Below are positions 32,957-41,466 of a stretch of DNA of 64,000 nucleotides, piece by piece. Below the pieces are notes generated by a model that was given only the letters and a program-made list of their open reading frames with translations, had not been told where the DNA came from and searched no databases. The DNA comes from Parvularcula sp039822105. Its GTDB lineage: Bacteria > Pseudomonadota > Alphaproteobacteria > Caulobacterales > Parvularculaceae. The DNA lies in contig JBCBMW010000014.1 of assembly GCA_039822105.1 (NCBI GenBank), forward strand, positions 43,308 to 107,307. Direction: 5' to 3'. The position numbers and the translations under genes were made by a program. The first letter of the stretch is position 1; every line of letters begins with the position of its first letter.

Positions 32957-33769
32957 ATGATTGATCCGAAAACTGATGATGTCGAAGCCCTGATCCGTGA
33001 GGCCTGCGAGACCTTCATTATGCCCCGCTTTCGGGCGCTGGGTGAGGGCGAGGTGGTTGAGAAAGATGGCCCTATGGACCTCGTCACTGTGGCGGATCGT
33101 GAAGCGGAGGTGTTCCTAACCGAGCATCTCGAAAAACTGGTCGCCGGCTCGAAAGTGATCGGTGAGGAGGCTGTGAGCCAAGGTCTGACCTCGCCGGACC
33201 TCCTGCTTGAGGATCGGGACCTGTGGCTGGTTGACCCTGTGGATGGCACCTACAATTTTGTGCAGGGGTCGGATCGTTTTGGCGTGATGGTGGCCTTTTT
33301 GCGCGGCGGTGAGACGGTGAAGTCCTGGATCTTTCTTCCCGTCGAGGACGGCTGCGTTATCGCCGAGAAAGGCGCGGGCGCACGCTTGCGCGGTGAACCC
33401 AGCGCGCCGCGGCGGGGTGTACCGTTCTCCGAAGCGACGGGCGATTACAGCAAGGTCTATGTCGATGAGCCCCACCGCAGCATTCTTGATGCTGGTGTCG
33501 CGCGCTCCGCCGGGACCCATCAGGGGCGCTGTTCGGCCCACGGCTACACGGAGCTTGCAAGGGGCATTCAGGATTACTTCGTCCAGTACATCATGACCCC
33601 GTGGGACCATGCGCCGGGTCAGCTGATCGTCGAGGAAGCGGGCGGCCGGTTTGCCCTGATGCCGTCCGGCGAGCGTTACACGCCGGTGCCTCGCAGGAAC
33701 CAGCCGATGCTGATCACCGGTGATGCCGCAGTTTGGGAAGACTACGCTCATCAATTGATGGCAGGTTGA
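32957..33769 (+). CDS. Inositol monophosphatase-family phosphatase
   Basis: A 270-residue Mg-dependent phosphatase. Motifs: VTVADREAE, the metal Glu in GEEAV, WLVDPVDGTYNF (D-P-x-D-G-T with metal Asps) and WDHAPGQLIVEEAGG near the C-terminus with the third metal Asp. Such enzymes hydrolyse myo-inositol-1-phosphate, histidinol phosphate or 3'-phosphoadenosine 5'-phosphate; the exact substrate is not clear. The ClpP-like gene begins 66 bases downstream. Confidence 0.88.
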   Translation: MIDPKTDDVEALIREACETFIMPRFRALGEGEVVEKDGPMDLVTVADREAEVFLTEHLEKLVAGSKVIGEEAVSQGLTSPDLLLEDRDLWLVDPVDGTYNFVQGSDRFGVMVAFLRGGETVKSWIFLPVEDGCVIAEKGAGARLRGEPSAPRRGVPFSEATGDYSKVYVDEPHRSILDAGVARSAGTHQGRCSAHGYTELARGIQDYFVQYIMTPWDHAPGQLIVEEAGGRFALMPSGERYTPVPRRNQPMLITGDAAVWEDYAHQLMAG

Positions 33770-33835
33770 GCCTCTTTGCGAAGCGCGCAACCACGCCTAG
33801 ATGCTAGCGCTAACGAACGTTCGACGAGGAAAACC

Positions 33836-34435
33836 ATGACCGACATCATTCGCCTTGATGACAGCACAGAGAACGGAGCCGACACTCGGCCAACGCCAGC
33901 GGTGGACAAGCACCTTTTTTCAGCCCGTCAGGTTCTGATCGTCGGCCAAATCACCATGGATCTGGCCAAGAGCGTTTCGCAGCGTCTTTTGGCACTGGCG
34001 CAGGCGTCTGACGATCCGATCACGGTGATGGTCTCGTCCCCTGGCGGGCATGTCGAGTCCGGCGATATGATCCACGACATGATCCAGTTTATCAAACCCA
34101 AGGTGAACATTGTTGGCTCAGGTTGGGTGGCATCGGCGGGGGCGCTGATTTTCGTCTCGGTACCGAAGGAGCAACGCTTCTGCACGGCCAACACGCGTTT
34201 CCTCCTCCACCAACCATCTGGCGGTGCAGGCGGTCAGGCCTCGGACATTGAAATCCAGGCGCGTGAGATCGTCAAAATGAAAGAGCGCCTCAACAAGATC
34301 TTTGCGGCCGCCACGGGCCAACCCCTCGAGAAAGTCGAGAAAGACACGGACCGCGATTACTGGATGAGCCCGGACGAAGCGATCGAGTATGGCCTGGTCG
34401 GGAAGGTCGTCAGCAGCGCGAGCGAGGTGGGTTAA
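33836..34435 (+). CDS. ClpP-like serine peptidase
   Basis: A 199-residue member of the ClpP family; the ATG after CGAGGAAAA was chosen. The catalytic triad is Ser100 (WVASAGA, replacing ASMGA), His125 (FLLHQPSGG) and Asp174 (TDRDYWMS), with the E. coli ClpP spacings of 25 and 49 residues. The variable N-terminal part and the altered serine loop mark it as a divergent paralogue rather than the housekeeping ClpP, which would normally sit beside clpX and tig. Neither clpX nor clpA is near. It may form homo- or mixed heptamers. Confidence 0.85.
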   Translation: MTDIIRLDDSTENGADTRPTPAVDKHLFSARQVLIVGQITMDLAKSVSQRLLALAQASDDPITVMVSSPGGHVESGDMIHDMIQFIKPKVNIVGSGWVASAGALIFVSVPKEQRFCTANTRFLLHQPSGGAGGQASDIEIQAREIVKMKERLNKIFAAATGQPLEKVEKDTDRDYWMSPDEAIEYGLVGKVVSSASEVG

Positions 34436-34920
34436 ACGCTGGCTTGCAACGCCGCAGGATAGAGCCAATTCGCAAGCGCTGCTGCGATAAAGAACGCAAT
34501 CAGCAGACCAAAAATTAGCATACGCATTGTCAGGATATTGGGTGTCCAACTCCTGACAAGCGTTGCATCGATCGGGTACTTCTCCAAATGGCCAACACCC
34601 GTTTCCGTCTCAATCGTTTTGAGGTGGCGCGCATAGGTCTGCACGTTGTCGCTCAAGCGCTTAGCCGTGATCAGCGCGAACAACGCCAAGATTGCTCCGC
34701 TCACGGCCACAAAGATCTGCACACGGGCAGGCAACCCACCTGCGCCGAGCGCGACGCCGCCGAGGGGCAAACAGATCGCAAGGATTGGCCCAGTCGAGCT
34801 GTACATCAGCGCTTCGTAGTGAAGCATGTGGCGGTGGAGCCGCTCGTAGGTGCCGTGGACCGTATCATCGACAACGGCGTTGGCTGGAGTCTTGTCGAAT
34901 TGGTTGTAGATCCGTCGCAT
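34432..34920 (-). CDS. Hypothetical three-segment membrane protein
   Basis: A 162-residue protein, not recognised. Hydrophobic segments at about 43-62, 68-87 and 132-153 are separated by a charged stretch (TAKRLSDNVQTYARHLKTIETETGVGHLEKYP) expected to be cytoplasmic. It starts ten bases after the nitrilase stop on the same strand, so the two may be co-transcribed, and its last four bases overlap the stop of the convergent ClpP-like gene. Confidence 0.7.
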   Translation of the reverse strand: MRRIYNQFDKTPANAVVDDTVHGTYERLHRHMLHYEALMYSSTGPILAICLPLGGVALGAGGLPARVQIFVAVSGAILALFALITAKRLSDNVQTYARHLKTIETETGVGHLEKYPIDATLVRSWTPNILTMRMLIFGLLIAFFIAAALANWLYPAALQASV

Positions 34921-34930
34921 CCCAGGGCGC

Positions 34931-35917
34931 TTAATCGTTGAATGTGACAGTCGATTGACGCCTTCTGTTCACATGCAGCTCGAGCACGTCCGGGCGGCTG
35001 TAATGGCCGACGGGGTCCATATTCTGGCGTTCGCGGCGCACGGCGGCGTGGTCGATGGTGGCGACGAGGAGAGCTTCCTTCTCATTCACCGGTGGGATGA
35101 GGAACGTGCCGTCGGGCCCTGCAATGCAGGAACCTCCGCGGGCAAGCCAGCCGCCTGACTGTCTAATCTCGGCGGCACTAGGAAGGTCAAGTGCCATGTC
35201 GTCTGCGCGCATCACGCTGGAAACGGAGAGGGCAAAGCTGCGCCCCTCTTTGGCAATGAACGGCGTGATTTGCTCTGTGTTCTGCGGACCACCGGGCCAG
35301 ACGGCCATGTGAAGATCTTCACCCTGACCATAAAGCGAGGCCCTGGCCAGGGGGAGCCAATTTTCCCAACAATTGAGCCCGCCAGCGGTGAACGGGCCGA
35401 GCGGATGCACGCGCAGGCCATGACCATCGCCCTGACCCCAAACGAGCCGTTCCTCATAGGTCGGCTGCAATTTGCGGTGAGCGGAGCGCACCTCGCCGTC
35501 ACGATTGATATAGATAAGGGAGCAATAGAGCGTGTGCCCACCGCGGTCCGGCGCGCGCTCCATGGTTCCAACATAAACAGCGATCTTCCGCGCTTTGGCG
35601 ATGTCTTGGATGGGCTTGAGGTCACCGCGCTCAATCACCACGCCTTGGTCGAGATAATACGCGTACCACTCTTTTTGGGCTGCGCTCTCAAACCGCGCGC
35701 CATCGGTCTTTTCCACCCAGAACGGGTAGCCGGGGAGGAGGCCTTCACCAAAACCGATGAGGTCCGCGCCTTCATCGGCAGCGCGTGCGACCGTCTCAGC
35801 GATCTTGTCGGCGGTGGCTGCGCGGTCGAGGAAAACCGGCGTGATCTGACCAAGCGCGACGGTCAGCGCATCGCTCTCTTTGGGGTTCAGCGGGGCGTCG
35901 GGACGAATGATCTCCAT
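34931..35917 (-). CDS. Nitrilase (branch 1 of the nitrilase superfamily)
   Basis: A 328-residue hydrolase with the Glu-Lys-Cys triad: Glu in GFGEGLLPGYPFW, Lys in AHRKLQPTYEERLVWGQGD and nucleophile Cys in GGLNCWENWLPLAR. The last motif (CWEN-x-x-P-L-x-R) is specific to true nitrilases and cyanide hydratases rather than amidases. It converts organic nitriles to acids and ammonia, or possibly cyanide derivatives. A small membrane protein gene follows ten bases later. Confidence 0.9.
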   Translation of the reverse strand: MEIIRPDAPLNPKESDALTVALGQITPVFLDRAATADKIAETVARAADEGADLIGFGEGLLPGYPFWVEKTDGARFESAAQKEWYAYYLDQGVVIERGDLKPIQDIAKARKIAVYVGTMERAPDRGGHTLYCSLIYINRDGEVRSAHRKLQPTYEERLVWGQGDGHGLRVHPLGPFTAGGLNCWENWLPLARASLYGQGEDLHMAVWPGGPQNTEQITPFIAKEGRSFALSVSSVMRADDMALDLPSAAEIRQSGGWLARGGSCIAGPDGTFLIPPVNEKEALLVATIDHAAVRRERQNMDPVGHYSRPDVLELHVNRRRQSTVTFND

Positions 35918-35953
35918 CGCTCTTATGGGCGCCCGATAGCGCCCGCCGTCAAG

Positions 35954-36598
35954 TCAGCCGCGGGCGAGCTTGGCGCCTTTGAGGCCAATGATCACGAACG
36001 CCAGAATGGCGAGTGGTCCCGCGACCATGAAGGCCGCTTCCATCCCCCCATAAGCCAACCCAAAGCCGGCGGCTCCAATAAGGTTTGCGACGGCTCCAAT
36101 GCCAAGGATCAATTTCCAGATCGTGCTCTTCTGAAACAGCGCTTCGCCGATCAGGGCGATTCCAAAACCTGTATGGTAGAGCAGGCCTCCGACATAGAAG
36201 AGAACGTTAGCGATCGCGCGAAGCATCGCAAAGTCCTCGACCCGCATGGGATCGGCGAAGAGGACCTCTTTGTAACCGCCGAGCATGATCGGATACATCG
36301 GCGCGGTGATCAGGATACCGACTGCTGCCAGTGCCCAGCCGGCCACGCCGACACCATGCGGCACCATCGCGATCGCGCCCGCAGCCAAAAGGCCCATGGC
36401 GATGATTTCAAACCGCCATCCAAGCGCCAATCCGTCGAAGTTATCGCGCGCAAGAGCCGCCCGCTCGGCCATGCCCGCGCCAGGCTCAAGCTGCGCCATG
36501 ATGCTGATGTAATCGATAATAATGAAAGGCAGCGCGAAGGCGCCGAGCATCAGGAAAAGCCCTGCGAGCCGATGGCCGTTGCTATGCGTCTGGTCCAT
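35954..36598 (-). CDS. Hypothetical polytopic membrane protein
   Basis: A 214-residue protein with about six hydrophobic segments (near 11-33, 58-80, 84-103, 128-150, 160-180, 187-206) and very few charged residues. It begins MDQTHSNGHRLAGLFLMLGAF after a GGGGGA ribosome-binding site. It resembles small membrane proteins of the DUF4386 kind, but I do not assign it. It may share a promoter region with the nitrilase downstream (36-base gap). Confidence 0.68.
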   Translation of the reverse strand: MDQTHSNGHRLAGLFLMLGAFALPFIIIDYISIMAQLEPGAGMAERAALARDNFDGLALGWRFEIIAMGLLAAGAIAMVPHGVGVAGWALAAVGILITAPMYPIMLGGYKEVLFADPMRVEDFAMLRAIANVLFYVGGLLYHTGFGIALIGEALFQKSTIWKLILGIGAVANLIGAAGFGLAYGGMEAAFMVAGPLAILAFVIIGLKGAKLARG

Positions 36599-36837
36599 AG
36601 GTCCCCCAAAGTTGAAGGCAGGTTAGCCAACGCGCGATGGGCTACAACCCCTAGGGTCGGTCCTCAATCAGAGTGCATGGAACGCGCTAACAGGAGGCGT
36701 TGCTAGGTATCTGCTAATGACCGACTAGGGCGATTTTAGGACACCTATGGGCTAAACCCTTGAAGGCAAACCATACACTTTGCCTACCAACGAAAAACTC
36801 TGAATAGGTACCTTTCTATTCCTTTGCCTCTTATTGC

Positions 36838-36871
36838 TTGACACGAACCTCATTACGTATACTTTGTATAC
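36838..36871 (+). promoter_or_regulatory. Promoter with overlapping GTATAC-ttt-GTATAC operator
   Basis: A TTGACA hexamer at 36838-36843 (or TTGCTT at 36834) lies upstream of TATACT at 36858-36863. The latter overlaps the perfect inverted repeat GTATACTTTGTATAC (36857-36871), 21 bases before the small membrane protein start. The HxlR regulator encoded next door is the obvious candidate to bind. The rest of the gap 36599-36837 shows nothing I recognise. Confidence 0.55.
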
Positions 36872-36892
36872 ATTATTTGCTGGAGGTTCAAC

Positions 36893-37288
36893 ATGTCTCA
36901 GTCGCATCAAACCAATTTTCTGCCTTGGTGGATTTGGCTCGTCGTCACAATCGAGGTCCTCGTGCCAACATATTTTGGCATTGCGACAATATTTGATCCA
37001 TCAATATGGGGCGAAGATTCGTTTGGAACGGTTGGCCAACTTTATGTGACCCGTAACTTCACGATGGTCTTTGCCATCATAATTGCAGTCATGCTCCGTA
37101 ATCGAATGGCTCTCTTCGTGACCATTTTAGCCCGGTACACTACGGATTTTGTCGATATCTCAGCTGGGTTGCTTCGAGGTCCTGAGGCAGAAACAGCTGT
37201 TGTCCTCTTAGGTTTTGGTGCTGTGCTTTTAATCCTTCCGCTGATTGCGTTACTTTGGCTGTTTCGGAGGCGCAGCGGGGCCGGGTAA
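36893..37288 (+). CDS. Small four-segment membrane protein controlled with HxlR
   Basis: A 131-residue protein preceded by GCTGGAGGTTC and starting MSQSHQTNFLPWWIWLVV. Four hydrophobic segments (about 12-31, 52-68, 72-90, 101-122) and a basic C-terminus (FRRRSGAG). No named family recognised. The DNA is clearly less GC-rich than its surroundings, and its 3' end overlaps the convergent HxlR regulator by 39 bases. Gene pair and upstream dyad look like an acquired stress-response module. Confidence 0.72.
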   Translation: MSQSHQTNFLPWWIWLVVTIEVLVPTYFGIATIFDPSIWGEDSFGTVGQLYVTRNFTMVFAIIIAVMLRNRMALFVTILARYTTDFVDISAGLLRGPEAETAVVLLGFGAVLLILPLIALLWLFRRRSGAG

Positions 37289-37717
37289 GAAACTGCAGTC
37301 GTCGATTGAAACAACCTTCTGCGCCTTCGTCGCAACCATTCTTGGCTCAACAGGGCTGCCGGACGATGTCTCTAAAAGTTCAATCCGGCTGCCCTTCGCA
37401 TGAGGGTACCATTTTTCTCCCCAAACAATGAGCGACGAAACTAGAACTGCGAGTTCTTTCGTTTTCGGAGTGGGAACGTAGTTGTAGCGTGACGGATTTT
37501 CCTTGATTGGCACCCGTTCGAGGAGATCATTTTCAACCATCTCGCTAAGGCGCCGGCTTAGCATTCGTCGTGTTATTCCTAGGCTTTTTTCAAATCCTGA
37601 AAAGCTCGAGATTCCCATCATTGCGTCACGGATTATGAGTAGAGTCCACTGATCTCCCAGTACCGTTAATGCTTCGGCAATCGGACAGTTAAGAGCCTTA
37701 TAGTTTTTCGTTGTCAT
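37250..37717 (-). CDS. HxlR-family winged-helix transcriptional regulator
   Basis: A 155-residue regulator. The HxlR domain covers about residues 8-105: NCPIAEALTVLGDQWTLLIIRDAMMGISSFSGFEKSLGITRRMLSRRLSEMVENDLLERV, with the N-terminal Cys often used for redox or electrophile sensing in this family (Cys11). The remaining 45 residues are a less conserved tail with a second Cys. Likely target: the GTATAC dyad in front of the convergent membrane protein gene. The 254 bases upstream (37718-37971) hold no gene, only its promoter region. Confidence 0.9.
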   Translation of the reverse strand: MTTKNYKALNCPIAEALTVLGDQWTLLIIRDAMMGISSFSGFEKSLGITRRMLSRRLSEMVENDLLERVPIKENPSRYNYVPTPKTKELAVLVSSLIVWGEKWYPHAKGSRIELLETSSGSPVEPRMVATKAQKVVSIDDCSFLPGPAAPPKQPK

Positions 37718-37971
37718 TGAATACTAGATCTTTGGTCGAAATGTTCTTGGAAAGAGCCTATTCGTCATCAGCATGTATTGAATCGCGTCTGCCTTACAAA
37801 CAGTCTACCGATTATAAGAAGTCCGGCAATACTCAAACCATGTATTGGAGCATCAGAGGCGAGAAAGTCGCCTGAATTGAGCGTCCGTTTTGGGGCGGTT
37901 TAAGACCTTCATCTCAATCTTGTGAAAGTTCGGCATAGGGCCAATCCGTTCGTTCAAGTTAAGCCCAGAAC

Positions 37972-38778
37972 CTAGGCTTCCGTAGCCTTTGCTGCGCGCC
38001 AATAGTCTTCAAGCTGATCGAGGGTGTGGTCTTCGAACGTCCGACCTGAGCCCTTCACCAGTGTTTCAAGGTGGCGGAAGCGGCGTTCGAATTTCTCGTT
38101 GGCTTTTCTGGTCGCCGTCTCGCTATCGATCGTCAGCCTTCGTCCGAAATTGGCGCAGGAGGTGAGGAGGTCCCCGAGCTCTTCCTCCGTATGGGCTCGA
38201 TCGCCAGAGTGATAGGCCTCACGCAGCTCGTCGAGCTCCTCTTGGATCTTGTCGAGGATATGCTCGGGTTTGTCCCATTCAAAGCCGACGCGTGCGGCGC
38301 GCTTGGTCAATTTCTCGGCACGGGTGAGGGCGGGGAGGCCTACGGGAACATCGGCGAGAATGCTGTCATCCTGCTCCCGCTCAGCCCGTTCCGCGGCCTT
38401 GATCTCTTCCCAGGCGAGGGTCTGGCCTTCGGCATCACGCCCATCTGCTTCTTTGAAGACATGGGGGTGCCGACGGATCATCTTGGTGGTGACGGCTTCG
38501 CACACATCATCAAAGGTAAAGGCGCCGCGCTCGCTCGCCATCTGGCTATGGAACACCGCCTGGAGGAGGAGGTCGCCAAGCTCTGATTTGAGGTCCTCAT
38601 CCGTACCGTTTTCGATGGCGTCGACGACCTCATAGGCCTCTTCGATGCAGTATTGCGCGATCGACTTATGGTCTTGCTCAAGGTCCCAGGGGCAGCCGCC
38701 ATCAGGGTCGCGCAATGCGGCCATCAGCTCCTTCAGCCCCTCAATGGAGCGCACATCTTTTGGGGGCGATTTGGCCAT
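37972..38778 (-). CDS. mazG: MazG nucleoside triphosphate pyrophosphohydrolase
   Basis: A 268-residue two-domain MazG. ATG 38778 with GGAG upstream was preferred to a TTG twelve bases earlier. The first all-alpha NTP-PPase repeat holds GGCPWDLEQDHKSI, EEAYEVVDAI and ELGDLLLQAVFHSQMA (Mg-binding ExxE and ExxD); the second holds KIQEELDELREAYHSGD and EELGDLLTSCANFGRRL. It hydrolyses NTPs to NMP and PPi in nucleotide-pool sanitation. The 293 bases upstream (38779-39071) hold the ilvE promoter region and no gene that I can support. Confidence 0.95.
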   Translation of the reverse strand: MAKSPPKDVRSIEGLKELMAALRDPDGGCPWDLEQDHKSIAQYCIEEAYEVVDAIENGTDEDLKSELGDLLLQAVFHSQMASERGAFTFDDVCEAVTTKMIRRHPHVFKEADGRDAEGQTLAWEEIKAAERAEREQDDSILADVPVGLPALTRAEKLTKRAARVGFEWDKPEHILDKIQEELDELREAYHSGDRAHTEEELGDLLTSCANFGRRLTIDSETATRKANEKFERRFRHLETLVKGSGRTFEDHTLDQLEDYWRAAKATEA

Positions 38779-39071
38779 AGTCGGCTCCAAAGGTCTCCAA
38801 CACTCACGCCGTTATCGGCCATTCTGCCTGCTCCTCCAGAAAAAATTCTCAGCAACAGAGCTCCCCCGGAACCCAAGAATGCGCTGAGGGCTGGGTTTGA
38901 GGGCGGATCTGTGCAGCATGCCGCAACACCGCGCGATGATCGTGCAACGGGTGCTGCACCACTCAACGAGAACCAAGGCCGCCGCATTCTGGCGCTTGGC
39001 AGGGGCTCCCCGGGTGGCTTAGACGAGCGGCTGGACCGCGCTCTGCGCCTATCGACCAAAGGAGGACCACC

Positions 39072-39998
39072 ATGCCGATCAAGGAATCCAAGTACATTTG
39101 GAGGAACGGCGTCATGGTCCCTTGGGCCGAGGCGACGACCCATGTGATGACCCACGCGCTGCTTTACGGGACGTCGGCCTTTGAGGGCATCCGCGCTTAC
39201 CAAACCAACAACGGCACGGTCATCTTCCGCAACGAGGCGCATATCGATCGCCTGTTCTACTCCGCGAAGATCTACGGCATCGGTATCCACTACACCCGTG
39301 AAGAGGTGATGGAAGCGGCTCGCCAGACTGTCCGTGAGAATGGTCTGCAGTCGGCCTATATCCGGATGAACGCTTATCTCGGCTATGGAGAGCTATCGCC
39401 TGCGGCGACCGGTTCTCCCGATGAACTGGATATCATCGCTTTTGAATTCGGCCGTTACCTCGGCGATGAAGGCATCAGCCAAGGCATTGATGTCTGCGTC
39501 AGTTCCTGGCGCCGCAGCGCCCCGGGCACGATCCCGGCTGGCGTCAAAATGTCGGGCAACTATCTCTCAAGCCGCCTCATCACGACGGAAGCCAAGGGCC
39601 GTGGGTGCACGGAAGGCATCGGCCTTAGCCATAGCGGCAACGTATCCGAAGGCGCGGGCGAGAACCTCTTCATGGTGCATGGTGGTCGGATCATCACCCC
39701 GCCCATGGCCGCGTCGATCCTGGGCGGTATCACCCGCGACGCGATCATCACCATGGCCAAGGACCGCGGCATGGAGGTCGTCGAGCAAGAGATCTCCCGC
39801 GAGATGCTGTACGCCGCTGACGAACTCTTCTTCACCGGCACCGCCGCTGAGGTGACGCCCATTCGCTCCGTGGACGGCATTGCGATTGGTGAGCAGGGCA
39901 ACAAGCCTGTGACCTCGCAGCTTCAAGAGGCCTTCTTCGGCCTCTTCGATGGCACCACCGAAGACACCCACGGCTGGCTCGACCCTGTCGGGAACTAA
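39072..39998 (+). CDS. ilvE: Branched-chain amino acid aminotransferase
   Basis: A 308-residue class IV PLP aminotransferase with GGAGG just upstream. Blocks: THVMTHALLYGTSAFEGIRAY at the N-terminus, FRNEAHIDRLFYSAKIYGI, PLP-lysine region PAGVKMSGNYLSSRL, then GNVSEGAGENLFMVHGG and FFTGTAAEVTPIRSVDG. It performs the last step of Leu, Ile and Val synthesis. Transcribed alone. Confidence 0.95.
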   Translation: MPIKESKYIWRNGVMVPWAEATTHVMTHALLYGTSAFEGIRAYQTNNGTVIFRNEAHIDRLFYSAKIYGIGIHYTREEVMEAARQTVRENGLQSAYIRMNAYLGYGELSPAATGSPDELDIIAFEFGRYLGDEGISQGIDVCVSSWRRSAPGTIPAGVKMSGNYLSSRLITTEAKGRGCTEGIGLSHSGNVSEGAGENLFMVHGGRIITPPMAASILGGITRDAIITMAKDRGMEVVEQEISREMLYAADELFFTGTAAEVTPIRSVDGIAIGEQGNKPVTSQLQEAFFGLFDGTTEDTHGWLDPVGN

Positions 39999-40074
39999 AC
40001 GCAAGAGCAGCCATTCTGGCTTGTCCTAAACTGCCGCTCGCCGCAGGCTCCAAGAAAAACAATGGAGGATTGCG

Positions 40075-40809
40075 GTGAGTGAGAAGGGCGTATGCCTTGT
40101 CATCGGCGCAGGTGACGATACCGGAGGCGCCGTCGGTCGCGCCTTTGCCCGCGAGGGTTTCACAAGTTGTTTGGTGCGCAGGGCGCGCAACGCGGAGGAG
40201 CTCGAGGCGCTAGCCCAGTCTATCCGCGACGAGGGCCATGACGCCCTCGCCATGCCTGCCGATGCGCGGGACGAGGACGAGATGGTCGCCCTCATCGAGA
40301 AGATCGAAGAGGATGTCGGACCGATCGAGGTCGCGGTCTTCAACATCGGCGCCAACGTTCAGTTCCCCATCCTCGAGATGACCTCGCGCGTTTATCGCAA
40401 GGTGTGGGAGATGGCATGTTTCTCAGGGTTCCTGATGGGGCGGGAGACGGCCCGCCACATGCTAAAACGGGGCAGGGGGACGATCATCTTCACTGGTGCC
40501 ACGGCCAGTTTCCGTGGTCGTGAGAACCTCTCCGCTTTTGCCGGCGCCAAACACGCGCTTCGGGCGCTGGCGCAGTCCATGGCGCGGGAGCTGGGTCCAA
40601 AGAACATCCACGTGGCCCACACGATTATCGATGGCGCGATCGATTCAAGGTTCATTCGCGAGAACGTTCCGGGTGTGGATGACCTCCGCGACACGGACGG
40701 CATCCTCAATCCTGATCACATCGCCCAAAACTACGTGATGCTACACAACCAACCACGCGACGCCTGGACCCACGAGCTAGACCTCCGTCCGTGGAAAGAA
40801 CAATGGTAG
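40075..40809 (+). CDS. Atypical SDR lacking the catalytic tyrosine
   Basis: A 244-residue SDR-fold protein starting at GTG. The cofactor loop reads IGAGDDTGGAVG, the NNAG position is FNIGANV, and YxxxK is replaced by FAGAK (RENLSAFAGAKHALRALAQSMAREL), so the catalytic Tyr is Phe while Lys is kept. This F-A-x-A-K form recurs in an uncharacterised SDR group, so it may use another acid or be a binding protein. It is followed ten bases later by the kappa-GST-like gene, probably one operon. Confidence 0.83.
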   Translation: MSEKGVCLVIGAGDDTGGAVGRAFAREGFTSCLVRRARNAEELEALAQSIRDEGHDALAMPADARDEDEMVALIEKIEEDVGPIEVAVFNIGANVQFPILEMTSRVYRKVWEMACFSGFLMGRETARHMLKRGRGTIIFTGATASFRGRENLSAFAGAKHALRALAQSMARELGPKNIHVAHTIIDGAIDSRFIRENVPGVDDLRDTDGILNPDHIAQNYVMLHNQPRDAWTHELDLRPWKEQW

Positions 40810-40819
40810 GAGACACCCT

Positions 40820-41425
40820 ATGACCGCCCCTCAGTTCTTTTTCGATTTTGGAAGCCCCAACGCCTATTTCAGCTACAAAGTGATCCCCGAGATAGAAAAG
40901 CGGACCGGCGTCACGTTTGAGTGGATTCCCGTCCTCCTCGGCGGCATCTTTAAGGCGACGGACAATCAGTCCCCATTTATGGCGTATGGGAACGTCAAGG
41001 GAAAGCTAGCGTACGACCAGCTCGAGATGGTCCGCTTCCAAAAGGCCCACAACATCACCAAGTTTCAGATGAACCCGAACTTCCCGGTCAACACGCTGCT
41101 TCTCATGCGCGGTGCCGTTGCGGCACAGAGCGAGGGTCAGCTGGAGACCTATCTCGACGCCGGGTTTCGCGCGATGTGGGAAGAGGGTCGTAAGATGGAC
41201 GACCCGGAGGTCTTTGTCGCCACACTGAACGAGGCGGGTCTCGACGGCGAAGCGATCGCGGCGAAGACACAAGACCCCGAGATCAAGGGAAAGCTAGCGG
41301 AGAACACCAGCGCCGCGGTTGAGCGCGGCGCCTTTGGCATTCCCACCTTTTTCGTCGGTGATGAGATGTTCTTCGGCAAAGACCGCTTGGGTCAGGTCGA
41401 GGCGGAGATCCTGGCGCAGGGCTAG
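40820..41425 (+). CDS. 2-hydroxychromene-2-carboxylate isomerase / kappa-class GST (DsbA fold)
   Basis: A 201-residue thioredoxin-fold protein: FFFDFGSPNAYFSYKVIPEI at the N-terminus carries the Ser that activates glutathione in this family (in place of the DsbA CxxC), PVLLGGIFKATDNQ follows, and FGIPTFFVGDEMFFGKDRL near the C-terminus holds the cis-Pro. Known members isomerise hydroxychromene carboxylates in naphthalene degradation or act as kappa GSTs. No aromatic-ring catabolic genes are near, so a general GST role is as likely. Confidence 0.88.
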   Translation: MTAPQFFFDFGSPNAYFSYKVIPEIEKRTGVTFEWIPVLLGGIFKATDNQSPFMAYGNVKGKLAYDQLEMVRFQKAHNITKFQMNPNFPVNTLLLMRGAVAAQSEGQLETYLDAGFRAMWEEGRKMDDPEVFVATLNEAGLDGEAIAAKTQDPEIKGKLAENTSAAVERGAFGIPTFFVGDEMFFGKDRLGQVEAEILAQG

Positions 41426-41466
41426 GTCGAGCGCCGTTTCTTACCTTTCATCCGTGGGGCGTTCCA

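Noticed and set aside
35270..36706. 478-codon plus-strand frame over the nitrilase and the membrane protein gene
   Set aside because: It runs opposite two genes with clear motifs or membrane topology and has no recognisable domain.
37857..37873. Short hairpin AGGCGA-GAAAG-TCGCCT in the gap before mazG's 3' end
   Set aside because: Six-base stem without a T-tract; too weak to call a terminator or an RNA gene.
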